Shown: positions 1 to 13,200, counted from the stretch's first letter. The stretch is 64,000 nt of DNA from Lactarius indigo (GCA_025766275.1 JAFKAC010000011.1:930001-994000), one strand, 5' to 3'. Numbers and translations: made by a program. The notes: generated by a model not told the origin, from the letters alone.

Positions 1-550
1 CCGTGATGTCATAAAGGTTCACCTCGTCCAGCTAGCCGCCGAGGCGTCGGCTCAAAGTCGCCTACCTAGCTCAGGCTTCTTAGCAATCTTGATTAATTAG
101 AGAAAGGGTCGAGACTTCGTGACTAGTAAGTTACTTGTGAAACACATCTTGCACAAATATCCGGCTCGTAACGTAGATTGCAAGACTTCCTTGGAGAGTC
201 GTCAAACCTGACTGGAATACCTCCGCACTATGGACAACATGAATCGTCATCTCCCAGTTCAACCGGTTGCGCCAAGACTTGCGTAGAAAACCTCTTTCAT
301 GGACACACTCGTAATTCTCGTGGGTGCAGGATGGGTGATAGCCTCTAATTCAAAAGAAAAAGAAAAGAGGAAAACGGCGACACAGCCATCCACAGGAGTG
401 CTTTTGAAGAGGGAGCTTCTGAACTCGTCCGACGTTTCGACGCTGGGCACAAAATGAAGACCATCTCCGCGGGTTACTATAGCCGACCGTGACAACTTGA
501 AACTTGAAAGCTTGAAACATCGTAGGATCTCCGAGGCTATCGTATTCATA
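1..550 (+). pseudogene. DUF6535 gene relic (C-terminal part)
   Basis: A decayed copy of the C-terminal half of the DUF6535 genes further right. Short blocks match 16600-17370 of the copy at 15504-17412 in order: the region around the DVDSKALTW-type motif at the left edge, the HILHKYP stretch near 150, the LGESSN stretch near 190, and the FVDTLAIL region near 280-320. The match ends near 545 with the ISEA block. Frameshifts, internal deletions and stops break every frame, so no protein can be made. The relic starts outside the window. Seen by direct comparison within this sequence; the family name rests on the intact copies. Confidence 0.75.
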
Positions 551-1784
551 TTTCCTGCTAACTTACAAACGTGACAAAGTGTGATAATTATAAGAAAGTA
601 CGGGCTCGCGTTCACTGGCATCCAGTCCACCTCGTTATTACTTGAATTTGTCATACGCCTACACGGTCCCGACATCCGTGTCGTAGGTATGGGTCTCGAG
701 GTGTGCTTAAAGACTGACGAACGCGAGACTCCCTCTTCTATGGTCCTCAATGATCATAGGCGTTCTTGTCTCCACCAACTCGCCTTCCCAAATTCAAGAG
801 TATCGCTTTCTTGACGCTTTCAATCGGAATACAGACAGCCGGGATCGGAGGAGCGCACAGAGGATCGAGGAATGAGCTCAGAGTTGGACATAGTACGGAG
901 ATTCAATAAGCATCAGCGCTCAGGCCTCAGGCTGTATCCGGCCTGAACGCTGAGCGCTGAGCGGTCTCAAGCTAGCACGCTTAAATCAAGACACGGGAAC
1001 TACACCGGATGAGACACTCAGAGGATCGAGAAATATCTTGATATAGCATGGGAGCGTGTTGTGGGTCTGCATCGAGTATTTGAACTGAGAGATTTCGGAG
1101 TTGGAGGGTATTCAAGGGGGAATTGCTGTAAAGTTAAGCTAGTCAAGGCCGATGGCACGGATGACGTTGACTGAGGCTTTTCAGTCAGAAAAACCGCCAT
1201 AAATATGCGTAAAACAGCCAAAAAGACTCTACTGGAACCATTCCCTACCATTCGTTTCCCTTTTCTTTTTTTTGAATAGACCGGGTAATTTCCAATGGCC
1301 GCGACAATCCCACGTTTTCCAAATGCAGGATTTCGAGCCGCTGTTGCTTGTGCTCTTACTAAGTAATCCTTAATCGAGCTTGATAGCTTAATCCCCCGAA
1401 GCCTCCACGGGGCAACTGAATTCGGTACATGGTATCGACATAGTTCAAGCTCAAGTTCCCCTTTGCCAATGGCCTCAGGTCGTCAATTTACTTCAAATTT
1501 GCTCTGCTCTACCACAACTAGTACGTGCCCACCAGCCTGCCAGCGGTAAGCACTCAGAGTTTCAGGCCTTTCGAGGCTCTGAGGGGAGAACATTCTTGAC
1601 TTAATAGCTCCCTTATTGTTTACTTACATCTATCTTTTTGAATCCATCCAGGTGAACATTAGTTGTCGCTCATACACGAGCTCTCGTTCTGAGTTTATGG
1701 CAAGGAAGGTTCATGGCGTCTATGACATATTTGCCGTGGGGTGTTCAGGAATATCCTCGGGCGCCGGAATTGATGCCTATTAAC
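551..1784. repeat. P450 upstream region, first copy of a segmental duplication
   Basis: No gene is visible. From about 1160 onward the sequence resembles 5985-6950 upstream of the second P450: the GACTGAGGCTTTTCAGT block at 1168 recurs near 5998, and the CCTCCACGGGGCAACTGAAT block at 1400 recurs near 6580. The P450 duplication therefore took along roughly 0.7-0.9 kb of upstream DNA. A short imperfect hairpin built on GCGCTCAGGC lies at about 911-960. Confidence 0.6.
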
Positions 1785-1790
1785 TATATA
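1785..1790 (+). promoter_or_regulatory. TATA box of first P450 gene
   Basis: TATATA 102 bp before the chosen ATG at 1887. The same motif occurs 100 bp before the start of the second P450 copy, in a conserved block (GCGCCGG, then TATT, then TATATAGG). Conservation between otherwise diverged upstream regions supports a promoter role. Confidence 0.55.
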
Positions 1791-1886
1791 GGTGGGTATC
1801 GGTAAATCAAATCAGATCCTTACTATCTCCCTTTCCGACCCTCCCCACAACCCCCAATCTGAGTCTGCGCGCTCTCACAGACCATT

Positions 1887-4428
1887 ATGCACTCAGTTTT
1901 ATTTGTCCTCCTTTCACTTTTCGGTCTATATCTACTCCAGACCCTACTGGAATTCCGGAGGGCCATCCAAAACGTTGGGTAAGTACCCCTACTACCTAGA
2001 AACTACGTTAATAGTACCCTGGCAGACACCTCCCGGGTCCTCGCCTCCTTCTCAATCCGATGTGGTTTCTGGGACAGATGATCAGGCGTGCGCTGCTACC
2101 AATCCGTTATGTGAGTCGTGGGCCTTCGTGGGTGATCAAAGGGGGGTATCAAGGTAGGGCCATGCCACTAGTGCAAGAGGTCATTACAGCCATGACCTCA
2201 CGTAGATTTCGCTGCTGCTGGAAAGGATGGCTTTGCTCTGGTGAGTTTATTAACCTCAGTATGCGGAGAAACGCAAATTAATGGTCCGCAAGGCCAGCGT
2301 GTTACCCACGCCAAAGGCCACCATTTTCCTTGCGGACGCCGCGGCTATCAGAGTAAGGGATACTGTGCCCCGAACTGAGTGCACCTGATCTTTGGTTTGT
2401 GGTTTGCAGGAGATGTCGACTTCTCGTACCAGGTTTCCAAAACCCCTCCGCCTATATTCGATACTGTTAGTTTTTGGAGGCAACATCGTGGCCTCAGAAG
2501 GCGAGGAATGGAAAAGGTATCGAGCTATCACCGCCCCAGCTTTCTCGGAGGTATGTACCGACCTGTCGGAGTTACCATTTTCTCAATGCAATCTTTAGAG
2601 AAACACTCGGCTAGTGTGGGACGAAACCATACGCATCATGTTCGACCTGTTCGACCATGTCTGGGGAGACAATCCCGAAATCGTGTTGGATCACTGCGTT
2701 GATATTACTCTTCCGGTATGCTGAGTGTAGATTCTCTCGCGCATTTCTTCCGACGTCTCCGTCAGATCGCCCTTTTTGTCATCGGTGTTGCAGGTAGTCT
2801 ATACTTTGTTTGACCCTTACATTCTCACGCTAAAGGGTTCTAGGGTTCGGCCGTCGGGTCACATGGACCTCAGACTTGATTGTTCCTCCTGGCCACCAGA
2901 TGACTTTTAAGGATGCACTTCACATCTTATCTGCTAATTTGGGCCTAAAAATCCTTCTTCCAAACTGGGCAATGAATTTAACTGCGCACACAAGGAAGGT
3001 CAACCTGGCATTCAACGAGCTGAAGGTGCCCGTTCCAACTGGGTATATGCTGTGCCCTCCACGGCTGACACTTCGGACAGCAATATATGGCAGAAATGGT
3101 GGATGCTCGGAGAAGTGCTGAGACAAAAGAAGAGCGTCACGATCTGTTTAGTGGACTTCTAGACGCGGCACACGATGACCCTGATGATGGCGTGGCGATA
3201 ACTGAGCAAGAGCTCATGGGTAAGTGCACATTGTCATTCCGTAGTTGCTTGTGAAAAGAGATCTCACTCGCCATACAAGGGAATACGTTCATCTTCCTTC
3301 TCGCTGGACACGAGGTATTTCCACCCCATTCCGTCAGTGGTGCAATTTGAACCGTCCTTTACTGTAGACGACAGCCCATACACTTTGCTTCACGTTCGCT
3401 TTACTGGCACTCTATCCCGATGAGCAAGAGCGCTTGTATCAGCAAATCAAGGGCATAATGGCCGACCTTGATGGGATGCCTGTAGGATCTATTAGATCAT
3501 GTTTCAAGCTCACGGAAGAGCTGATCCCCCACAGACGTATGAAGACATGAACCGATTCACGCTCTCCTTGGCGTAAGTCTATTTATCGCGCACGAGCATA
3601 CGAGTTCTCATTCTTTTGGGCTTGAAGTGCATTGTATGAAACGCTCAGGATGTTGTGAGTCCATATCTTGATTAGGGTCACAAGTTAAGCTGACTGCATG
3701 ACTCAGCCCACCCGTATGTCTAATCAGTTAGGTGGCGGTTCTGATACAACGATGTCCATATAATCTTAGGTCACGACAATCCCTAAATATGCTGCGGAAG
3801 ATACCAGCTTGACGGTGAATAATGCCGACGGCGGAAAGACGACATTCCCTGTCCCTTCGGGAACAGATGTACAATTTCATGTGCCTGCTTTGCATTATAA
3901 CCGTATGTCGAATCTCCTTCCATCTCAAGAACTGGTCCTTACTGGAGTTTCACAGCGAGGTATTGGAAGGACCCCCACACATTTCGACCTGAGAGGTTCC
4001 TTGAGGAGTGGCCAAGGGACGCCTTCTTGCCGTTCAGCGCTGGTATGTTGGCCCTGTCGTGATAGCTAGTTGTGCAACTTGGACGTTAATTTGTTGTAGG
4101 TGCCCGGGCATGCCTCGGGAGACGGTGCGAGCAGACTTAGTCGTTGACGATGTGGCGGAGATACTCACGTGTTTTTTTTCTCTTTTTTCAGATTCTTCGA
4201 AACTGAGAGCATAGCCGTCATAACGATGATGACGTTGAAGTACAGCGTTGAAATCAAGGAAGAGCCCGAATTCATCGGTGAGACATTCGAACAACGCTTT
4301 GCACGTGTAACGGCCTCCGAACAACTCTTGACCAATACGTATGCAATATCCCCACATTCTTGTTCGCCACGACCTGAGTTCTCTCTCTCAGTCCCAGCCG
4401 CGTGCCGCTGGTATTCAAGAGGCGATAA
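1887..4428 (+). CDS. cytochrome P450 monooxygenase, tandem copy 1
   Basis: Haem-thiolate monooxygenase, expected to be anchored in the ER by an N-terminal membrane helix (MHSVLFVLLSLFGLYLL). I resolve 19 exons: 1887-1978, 2026-2153, 2206-2240, 2269-2352, 2410-2550, 2599-2715, 2766-2793, 2844-3025, 3081-3219, 3280-3314, 3368-3481, 3535-3572, 3628-3654, 3707-3713, 3770-3902, 3956-4042, 4100-4124, 4192-4338, 4392-4428. They join in frame to 531 residues, a normal length. Motifs in order: proline-rich hinge HLPGPR, I-helix AGHETT, K-helix ETLR, FRPERF, and the haem loop FSAGARACLGRRF with Cys467 as the iron ligand, ending KRR-stop. All introns are GT-AG. Exon 14 is only 7 nt. The start is the first ATG of the membrane helix and is shared with copy 2. 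Substrate is unknown and no CYP family number is assigned. Confidence 0.93.
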
Positions 4429-5984
4429 CTACCTGAGTCTTAGCCTTCGGTTATCCCTTTCGATTCATCATGTTTTTTTATCGCCACAAAGAACTTGTTT
4501 CTATGTACCCACACGCGTGTGGCTTGCGCTAATGTGTCAGTCTGCATGTGGAAAGGGCTGCATGTGCATCATCCGGGGTGTGATTGCGCATTGGGTCACT
4601 ACCGACAATACATACTTCCCTATCGTGTCTCTATTCTGCTGCACTCCAAAACCACACAGTTTTTCTCTGTTCATCGAAAGCCGTGTATGAGTCACGACTC
4701 ACTAGAAGGTGTTTGGGACACTGTCTGCATGTGCATCACTCGCAACTAGTTGTACTTGTCTGGTTCTAGCGCGATGCTCAAAACTAGTGTGACATTCAAA
4801 TCTGGCACCACGTCTCTTATCTTTGCACCAGGGTTGAACGTTGAAACATTGAAATTCGGTGAAAGACAATGTTTGCACGCTAGAATATTAGATCCTGCGT
4901 CAGCTTGAATTCCGGCATTTCAAGCTCTATTTTTGTAAAACTGAGGCATGATTAGACTCCTGCACCTTGGTGGGATACTAGGTTACTAGAGGTACTGGCG
5001 GGCCAATAGGAATTATATAATACTGGCGAGAGGCGCGCAGGAAAGCGTGACTGATGTACCATGTCCTTGTGCGATCCGAGCATATACTGGCACAGAATGT
5101 CTCCCCCGACACATAACAACTACGCCAGACGTCCTGTGCCCGTCGAATATTGGTGACCGGAAACTACCGGGTGAGTTCCATCGCACGACTGAAAGTAATA
5201 ATCGAGCTCGAAGGGCTGCACCCTCCTTTGCCACCAGTGGTGTGATCACCAGACGCCTTGACCTGGTTGTGATGCTGGATTGTGACAGGAGGGCACGCGG
5301 GAAGGCATGCGGCGCAGTTCCGAGTCAGCTTCATGTTTGGCCCTTGTGTGGAGTCTGTAACGAATGCTCTCACTGGCACATGTCGACGTCACCTCCCCGA
5401 TTTAGCACAGAGAACGACACTTCGCCTCTTGAATGGCACGGGGTCTTCATCCGCAGCTATCACGAATGAACCGCCCCCCCTCCTGTTTGACACTATCTTA
5501 AATTCCATTACTTATTGGTACGACCAACTTGGACACCCCCAGCAGTACTACGTGACCTCCACAGATGGCATCTCGTCACTGCATCACTTGTGGGGACTAC
5601 CCGTGGCGCCCACACGTATTCCGGCGGGTAATCATACTGTACTATAAATAGAAGAGTAAGTCAGAAATGGTCTTCTCCTGCATTGTAGCAGAGATGACTA
5701 CTGTACCCTCGCCCATATGACCATGACTACTTCATATTTCACACGTATCACCCACCCAGGTCTACCTGAGTCGGTCTCAAAGTCAGTCGATCCAAAATTA
5801 ATTCAAATTATAATCTTGATTGCAATCTCCGCCTGGGAACACCATGGCGGTGTCCAGAGTAGATGCCATTTCTGGATCTGTTTCTTCTCACCGTGCTCTC
5901 GTGTCAGTTATCTTGGCTATTCTTGTATCCCATGAGCCAGGGTAGCACAGGCTTTGACTTGGGCTTTGAGACCACAGTTGTAAT
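4429..5984. other. intergenic, no recognisable gene
   Basis: Open frames of up to 140 codons occur (for example 5047-5469 on the plus strand), but none resembles a family I know and none has convincing splice structure. A TGCATGTG(G/C)A motif recurs at about 4542, 4560 and 4727. Similarity to the downstream side of P450 copy 2 fades within about 60 bp after the stop codon. Confidence 0.5.
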
Positions 5985-6340
5985 ATCGATGACATTGGCT
6001 GAGGCTTTTCAGTGTAAAGGATGCATAACAGTGCTAAAACAAAAATATCCGTACCTTGATATCATTCATTTCCCTTTTCCTTGCCCTGGGGGACTTCCAA
6101 TGGCAATCTCACCTCTTCCAAATGTAGGATTATCAGGCAAGTTTTCAGTGTTGGGAAACAGTCGGTATCAACCGGCTGAGTCCGAGTTAATATTAAACTC
6201 CGACCGAAATTTTGTTTGTAAATAACACGTCGCGGCTATCATATAGGGGTAGCGCGTCCATCCTGGACGCTATCCAAGACGCTATCCTTCTTCCTTCCCC
6301 ATAGCGGCTGTGAAACAAATACATTATTACTATATTCAGG

Positions 6341-6532
6341 TGTCGCAAAATTCCGTCGGGAATGTACAAAGAATTATAACTATTATAAAGTGATGAGAAA
6401 GGGTTGGTTAAGACAGGCCTCGGAGAGGTTTGAAGTCGAAGGGATGGATATAAGGGGATATTATACTATATTATATTATAAGAATTTTACGATTTGGTTA
6501 TAGTTCTCATATTCCCAACGGAATTTGGGACA
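6341..6532. mobile_element. MITE-like inverted-repeat element
   Basis: A 192-bp AT-rich segment bounded by imperfect inverted repeats of about 22 bp. The left end reads TGTCGCAAAATTCCGTC and the reverse complement of the right end reads TGTCCCAAATTCCGTT, both followed by GGGAAT. It lies inside the duplicated P450 upstream region, and the equivalent place upstream of copy 1 has no such segment. I could not find a clear target-site duplication, so the class of the element is open. Confidence 0.45.
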
Positions 6533-6954
6533 ACCTTGGGGACAAATCACGCTGCTTCTTAATCCTTAGTTTTCCCTGGGCCTCCACAGGGCAACTGAAT
6601 TTCTGTGTACGTATAGTTCTGGTTCCCCTTTTCCAATGACCTCAGGTGGGCGACTTATCGATCCGCTCTGCTCTACCGCACTGGCAACTGGTACCATGGC
6701 ACGTGCCAGTGCGACCTGGAATGAACCCAGAGTCCTGTTCCGAGTCGAGGCTTGGAGGTGAGAACACTTTTGAGTAAACGCGTGCTCTCTAAGTTTATGG
6801 CAAGGCTTATGGCATCGGCGACATCATATAAAGCGCTATATCTGGGTTACGGCTTGCGCCCTTCTTTCCCGTGGCGTGTGTCCCCGAGCTCCCCATAGCC
6901 GCTCAAACCTCAAGCACAGGAATACCCCCCGGGCGCCGGTACTGATGCTTATTG

Positions 6955-6960
6955 TATATA
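6955..6960 (+). promoter_or_regulatory. TATA box of second P450 gene
   Basis: TATATA 100 bp before the ATG at 7055, at the same place and in the same local context as at P450 copy 1. Confidence 0.55.
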
Positions 6961-7054
6961 GGCTGGAATGGGTATGCCAAAATCAATTTCCTATTTCCCA
7001 TTCCAACCCCCCTCACAACCCCCAATCCGAGTCTGTGCGGCCTCACAGACCATT

Positions 7055-9602
7055 ATGCACTCTGTTTTACTCGTGCTCCTTTCGCTTTTCGTTCTCTATC
7101 TCTTCCAGACCCTTTTGGAATTCCGGAAGGCGATCCACAGCGTTGGGTAAGTAGCCACGACTTAGAAGTGATATGACAAAAAACGAGAGTTACCCTGCCA
7201 GACACCTGCCAGGCCCTCGTCTCCTTATCAGCCCGACGTGGATTCTGGGACAGGTGATCAGGCGCGCACTTCCACCGCTTCGTTATGTGAGTCGAGGACC
7301 TTCGTGGATGGTCGAGGAGGGGTATCAAGGTAAGGGCATACTGCCAGTGCAAGAGGTCATCATAGTCATGACCTCACGTAGATTTCGCCGCTTCCGGGAA
7401 GGGCGCTATTGCTGTGGTGAGTTTACTTTACTCTGTATGCGGAGGGATGCAAGTTAAGAACGATGGTCCGCCAGGTCCACATGTTCCCCACGCCAAAAAC
7501 TACCATTTTCCTTGCGGACGCTGGGGCTATCAAAGTAAGGGATAGCCCTCCCCGAACTGGATGTACCTTATCTTTGGTTTGTGATTCGCAGGAGATGACA
7601 ACTTCTCGTGCCAGATTTCCTAAGCCCGTCTATCTATATTCGGCGCTGTCAGTTTTTGGAAGCAACATCGTAGCTTCAGAAGGTGAGGAATGGAAAAGGT
7701 ATCGAGCTATCACCGCTCCGGCCTTCTCGGAGGTATGTGCCAAACTGTCGAAGTCAACATTGTCTCAATGCGATCCGCAGAGAAACACTCGGCTAGTGTG
7801 GGACGAAACCATACGCATCATGTTCGACCTGTTCGACAATGTCTGGGGAGACAATCCCGAAATAGTGTTGGACCACTGTGTTGATATCACTCTTCCGGTA
7901 TGCCGAATGTGAATTCTCTCGCACAATTTTTCCGACGTCTCCGTCAGATCGCCCTTTTTGTCATCGGCGTTGCAGGTATTCTATACTTTGTTCGAACCTT
8001 TCGTTCTCCTGCTAACGGGATTTAGGGTTCGGGCGCCAGGTTACATGGACTTCAGACTTGATTGTTCCTCCCGGCCACCAGATGACTTTTAAGGATGCGC
8101 TTCACGTCTTGTCTGCAGATCTGATCCTAAAAATCAGTCTTCCTAAGTGGGCAATGAATCTAACGGAGCGTACAAGGAGGATGAGTTTGGCATTCGCCGA
8201 GATGGAGGTGCCCTACTAGAACCGGGTGCCTATTCTCCATGGCTGACGTACCGGACAGCAATATATGGTAGAAATGGTGGATACTCGGAGAAGCGCGGAG
8301 ATAAAAGAAGAGCGTCACGATCTGTTTAGTGGACTTCTAGATGCGGCGCGCGACGATCCAGATGGTGGCGTGGCGATAACTGAGCAAGAGCTCATTGGTA
8401 AGTATCAAGTCTCGCACCGTAACACGCTCATGAAAAAAGATCTCACTCGCCATAAAAGGGAATACGTTCATCTTCCTTCTTGCTGGACACGAGGTAAGAT
8501 TACCCCGTCCCGCCAGCGGTGTGATTTGAACAGATCCTTTTACTGCAGACGACAGCCCATACGCTTTGCTTCACGTTCGCTTTACTAGCATTTTATCCTG
8601 ATGAACAAGAGCGCTTGTATCAGCAAATCAAGGGCATAATGGCTGACCTAGATGGGATGCCTGTAGGATCTATTAGATCATGTCTCAAGCTCACGGAAGA
8701 GCTGATCCTCCGCAGACGTACGAAGACATGAACCGGTTCACGCTCTCCTTGGCGTAAGTTCGTTAGGTGCATATAAACTTACGAGCTCTGACACGCTAGG
8801 GCTTTTGAAGCGCCTTATACGAAACGCTAAGGATGTTGTGAGTACAAATTGAAATTAGGCCCACAAACGAAGCTAACTTACGTGGCTCAGCCCAGCGGTG
8901 CGTCTAACCAGATGAGCGGTGATTCTAAGCCAACGAACGGCCACATAATCTCAGGCGCCGGCAGTCCCCAAATATGCTGCGGAAGATACCAGCTTGACGG
9001 TGGATAATGCCGACGGCGGAAAGACAACATTCCCTATCCCTTCGGGAACGGAAGTACAACTTCACCTGCCTGCCCTGCATAATCACCGTATGTCGAGCCT
9101 CCTCCCATCTCAAGGACTGGTCCTTACCGGAGTCCCACAGCGAAGTATTGGAAGGACCCCCACACATTTCGACCTGAGAGGTTCCTTGGGGAGTATCCAA
9201 GGGACGCCTTCTTGCCGTTCAGCGCAGGTAGGTTTGGTCCCATCTCGGCAGTTGGTCGTGCAACTTGAACTTGAATTTGTTGTAGGTGCCCGGGCATGCC
9301 TCGGGAGACGGTGCGAGCAGACTAAGGTTGACGACGTGGCGAAGATACTCATACTTTTTTTTTCCAGATTCTTCGAAACTGAGAGCATAGCCGTCATCAC
9401 GATGATGATATTGAAGTACAGCATCGAAATCAAGGAAGAGCCCGAGTTCATCGGTGAGACATTTGAACAACGCTTCGCGCGCGTAACGACCTCCAGGCAA
9501 CTCTTGACCAATACGTACGCAATATTCCCACCCTCTTGTTTGCCTTGACTTAAGTTCTCTTTTAGTCCCACCCGCGTGCCGCTGGTATTCAAGAGGCGAT
9601 AA
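7055..9602 (+). CDS. cytochrome P450 monooxygenase, tandem copy 2
   Basis: Second intact P450 with the same 19-exon layout: 7055-7146, 7202-7329, 7382-7416, 7445-7534, 7592-7732, 7781-7897, 7948-7975, 8026-8207, 8259-8397, 8459-8493, 8549-8662, 8716-8753, 8811-8837, 8891-8897, 8955-9087, 9141-9227, 9286-9310, 9368-9514, 9566-9602. It totals 533 residues. Visible motifs: N-terminal membrane helix, hinge HLPGPR, I-helix AGHETT (325-330), E384-x-x-R387, FRPERF (445-450), and haem loop FSAGARACLGRRF with Cys469. Exon 4 is two codons longer than in copy 1. Every exon phase matches copy 1, so both copies appear functional. Most changes between the copies are in the N-terminal region, around the helix between exons 8 and 9, and in the segment after ETLRMF, places where substrate contacts often lie in P450s. 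Substrate unknown. Confidence 0.93.
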
Positions 9603-9939
9603 CTACCCCCGAGTCTCAATCTTGGGTCGTCCCTATCGTTTCATCGGCTCCCGTTTTCATTTATACTCAGGGTAGAACTACCGTGCGGATTGCAATCGTT
9701 TTCAGGTTTGGTCAAGAGAATTAAACACCTTAATAAACACCGTGTACTTTCGAAAGAGGGTCTGAGCATATGCATTGTGGAACGCGAATTAACCCCTCCT
9801 AGACGCTGAGAGGGACACATGGGGCGCGTGCATATTGAGGTGATCCAATGTTATCGGGGGCTTCTTTCTCCGCGCCGCCGGCCGGAAAAGACCGTATTCC
9901 TCACGAAATCCTTCCACACTCAGGTCGTACTATCCACTG

Positions 9940-10210
9940 AAACGTCGGCGGATGTAGACTCAAAGTCGCCTACCTGGCTTCTAAACGCCCCAATCTTGGC
10001 CAATCAGAGAAAGGTTCAAGATTTCGTGGCCAGTATTCCGGCGATAAAATCAGACTCGTAACTCTCGTGAGTGCAGGATGAGAGACAGCCACACGCGGGA
10101 GCGCTTTCGAATGAGGGCTTTCTGAATCCCTTCGACGTTTCTACGGGCAGGAAATGAAGACCATCTATGCAAGGCAACCGACGAACTCCATTTCCCCGTG
10201 AAGACTCAGA
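9940..10210 (+). pseudogene. DUF6535 gene relic 2
   Basis: Frame at 9949-10040 matches the ADVDSK-LTW-LNEPALADKSKIQEFVAS block of the intact DUF6535 genes. It then jumps directly to the LAILMSAG region near 10060 and the C-terminal block near 10100-10170, so the middle part is deleted. Stops follow. Together with the relic at 1-550 it brackets the P450 pair, which suggests that the P450 duplication happened inside an older DUF6535 array (inference). Confidence 0.65.
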
Positions 10211-13200
10211 AGATGGTCAATGAAAATAGATACAAGGTGACCAGTGTACGGTGCTCAAGGAAGTTTGCACGAACTCCATAGGAACAGAATCCTTCACATC
10301 AAATTACTTGATATTGATCTCTGGCCCTTCGTTTCCTTACCTGTTAGCGACCGAGACTAGTCGGCCAATGTGGATCTGTCTGCAACGTTGACACGAAATT
10401 TATCGGGTTTTTATTGTACTTCGTTGACTTCCTCCGCCAAACTCTCGTACGCGTCTGCATGGCATGAGGACAGACGCAAAAAGTAATGCCACAGAGGACA
10501 ACCCCCAGGTTAACGTTAGCTGGATGCCCATAACTGTGTGTCACGGAAGTGGTGCGACTGACTCGGAGTTATGGGGGCACCATCGACCTGGAACTACACG
10601 AGCAAGATAGTCGTTATGACGCCCAAACTCCAGAGCTTTGAATGTTATCCAGGCGAATACCCACTGTATACTAAGTCCACAACGGCTCAGCGCACAGGGG
10701 ACGCACTGAGTCCTCAAGGAGATGTCAGTGTCATGGACTCGAGCGCACGACGCAATTCTTTCGGCAGGCAAGTTAGTCGTAGTAAGTTAGTAGAGTGGCA
10801 CTGGTGGTGGTAGTGACTAGTGGCTGCCACTGGCCCGGGCAGGCTCTGTGTTCAATTCAGTGTTTGTCAGCATGCTGACCCGAAGCGTCGTGTGTTTGGG
10901 TGCCGCGCAAAATGCCGTTTCAATGTGCATCGTTAGCCAAGTTAACATGATCGTGATTCCTAGTCAAGAAAGCCGCAGCACCTCCTCCTTCGACACAACT
11001 TGCGATCGTCACAAGCATGGAGAGCTGAGCTATCAGCACTTTAGCAATTGGATCGAATCGAATCTAATTTCTGAGACAGCCCACAGTCCGATTGTGGAAG
11101 CGCAAATCGCTGCGGAGTATCCATATTCGCATTGGCCCTGTCCCCAACAACGATCGTTCCAGGGAGTCTCACACAAGGCAAAGTATTTCGAATTTCGGAA
11201 TTTTCCAACACCTGCACCTTTGGACCACATGTTCTCGTCTAGGATGCTGTATGTTCTCACCTCCCCTAGGTAGGTATCGCATAACTTATGGTCCCCTGAA
11301 GCGCGCAGTTGCTGTAATCCCCATTGTGTCGCGGGACAACGGCACCCAGGTGAAGCTCCCAGGGAACCCACATGACTATCCCGCAACTCAAAAAATCCTG
11401 CACATTTCCTGTCCGCGGTAATGCTTGGCTCGTATCTTCCTGCAGCAATAAATGAAATGGCACTCACCTCCGTTGGGGCTCGCGACTAATTCCTATTGGG
11501 GGACAATTCTACGGCACTACATGCTCGCACCTTCCAGAATTTGACTGGGGACTAATTACAGCATATACACATGACTGTGATGCTAGTTTTCCCTTGACTG
11601 TTACGCCACTTTCGACGCGCAGTGGAACTCCACACCAATTTTTTGACTGACGGTTGCCGTGTTACTGAGCACAGCATCGGAGATGAGTCACGGCTCGTGG
11701 ATACTGCTCCCAATATATGAAGTAATTGCTTATGAATCGAGGCTCTGCCGCCTGACACTTTCACGGACATCCGGTGATTCTCACAAAGGCGAACTTCATC
11801 AATCCCGGTAGGTTATTACTGCCTTCGAAAGGTCCCATTAACAGACTGTCTAGATCAACTTGCGCGGCGCAGTAGAAAGCCATATGGTGGTTGGTTAATT
11901 TCCCTCCTCTTCCTTTTGTCTCGTTTCGATGTTGCATTTCTTAAGACACTGCCGCATAGCGACCCTTGTGTATAAGTTATCTACTCAGAAATCCATGTGC
12001 GACTATGAGCTCTTCCTTCGCGGATAAACGTATAAGGGAAGAGACCCACATATCAAATGGGGGAGCACCCCACAAGGCAGCACAGCGAAATAACTGTCCC
12101 GCAACCGTTTTGTGCCCCCGCGTGTGATCTCCATCCCTCAGGCCCTATCCTCAAAGCTACGACCCATCTCTATGCTGTCAGCTTACCTGGATGCGACATC
12201 TCAGGTGCAGGCTAGTGTTCACACCAAGGTTCACTGGCACGCCTCAGCAAGCCCCTCATGCCTCAGAAGATGGGATGGTGGGTCGCTCAGCCTTCAAGCC
12301 TTAAATCTGGGTCACAATTCACGGGCACTAACAATGCCATGTACTCCACTCTTCTTTTTCATACGGGGGTTAGGGTGTCTATTTATTAAGCCCTTTCGAC
12401 ACTCTCCGCCTCTGGGTCTCCCCGGTGCCAGACGCTCCGAAGTCTTGTTCGAAATTCCACCTTATTGCGACAAGTGTGCGCGTAGCGATATTCTGCCTCA
12501 CGCAATGTAAGACTTTGTAAGTTGAACTTCTTTGTTGTTTCTGGGGTCAATTAGCGTACACCTCATGGCACAGAACACTGTACATCCCTGCCACTATAAC
12601 AGACCGATAAATCAATTGTAGTTCTGCCTCAGCTAGGGCTCCATCCCAGTGTGATAAGTAGTGTAGACGGTACTACTGAGGCCTTTTTCCCACCCTAGAC
12701 GCGCTATTCGGGACGAATTTAGTTGCGGCCCAGGATGACCCGAGGGATGACCATGCATGGCTGGAGACAGATGGAGAATGGCGCTATACACTCGCGTATC
12801 CAACTAGGAATAGTAGTCAACCAGTATTTTATTTCCCGTTTCGAGTCACAGAACAGAAAGACAAGGGAAATTACCGAGAGGAAGGTCCTCCCAGACGAGT
12901 GGTTCTCCGGCAAGAAGCGCTGCGTTTTCCACATGAATCCGCCACAGTTATGCCTGACACTTATCGCATCGCAATGGCGCTTCTGTCCGAAGTGGGAAGG
13001 TATTTTAATAAGCGGTCGTATGTAGTATGCAAAGGAGAGAGGGCAGGGTCGGAGTCGGAAAGTGCCCTTGAAAGTGCCACTAGTAGGGCCATGTAGCCAA
13101 AGGTGCACTCTAATGGAACCTAAGAAAGAAAGAAAACTACTACAGTTACAACGCCTTCGAACCCTCAGACCTGATATCCATCCGTGGTGTTGTACTTGCA

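Noticed and set aside
2379..2702. Several unspliced open frames inside the P450 genes
   Set aside because: They cross intron borders or run in other frames; the spliced model explains the sequence fully.
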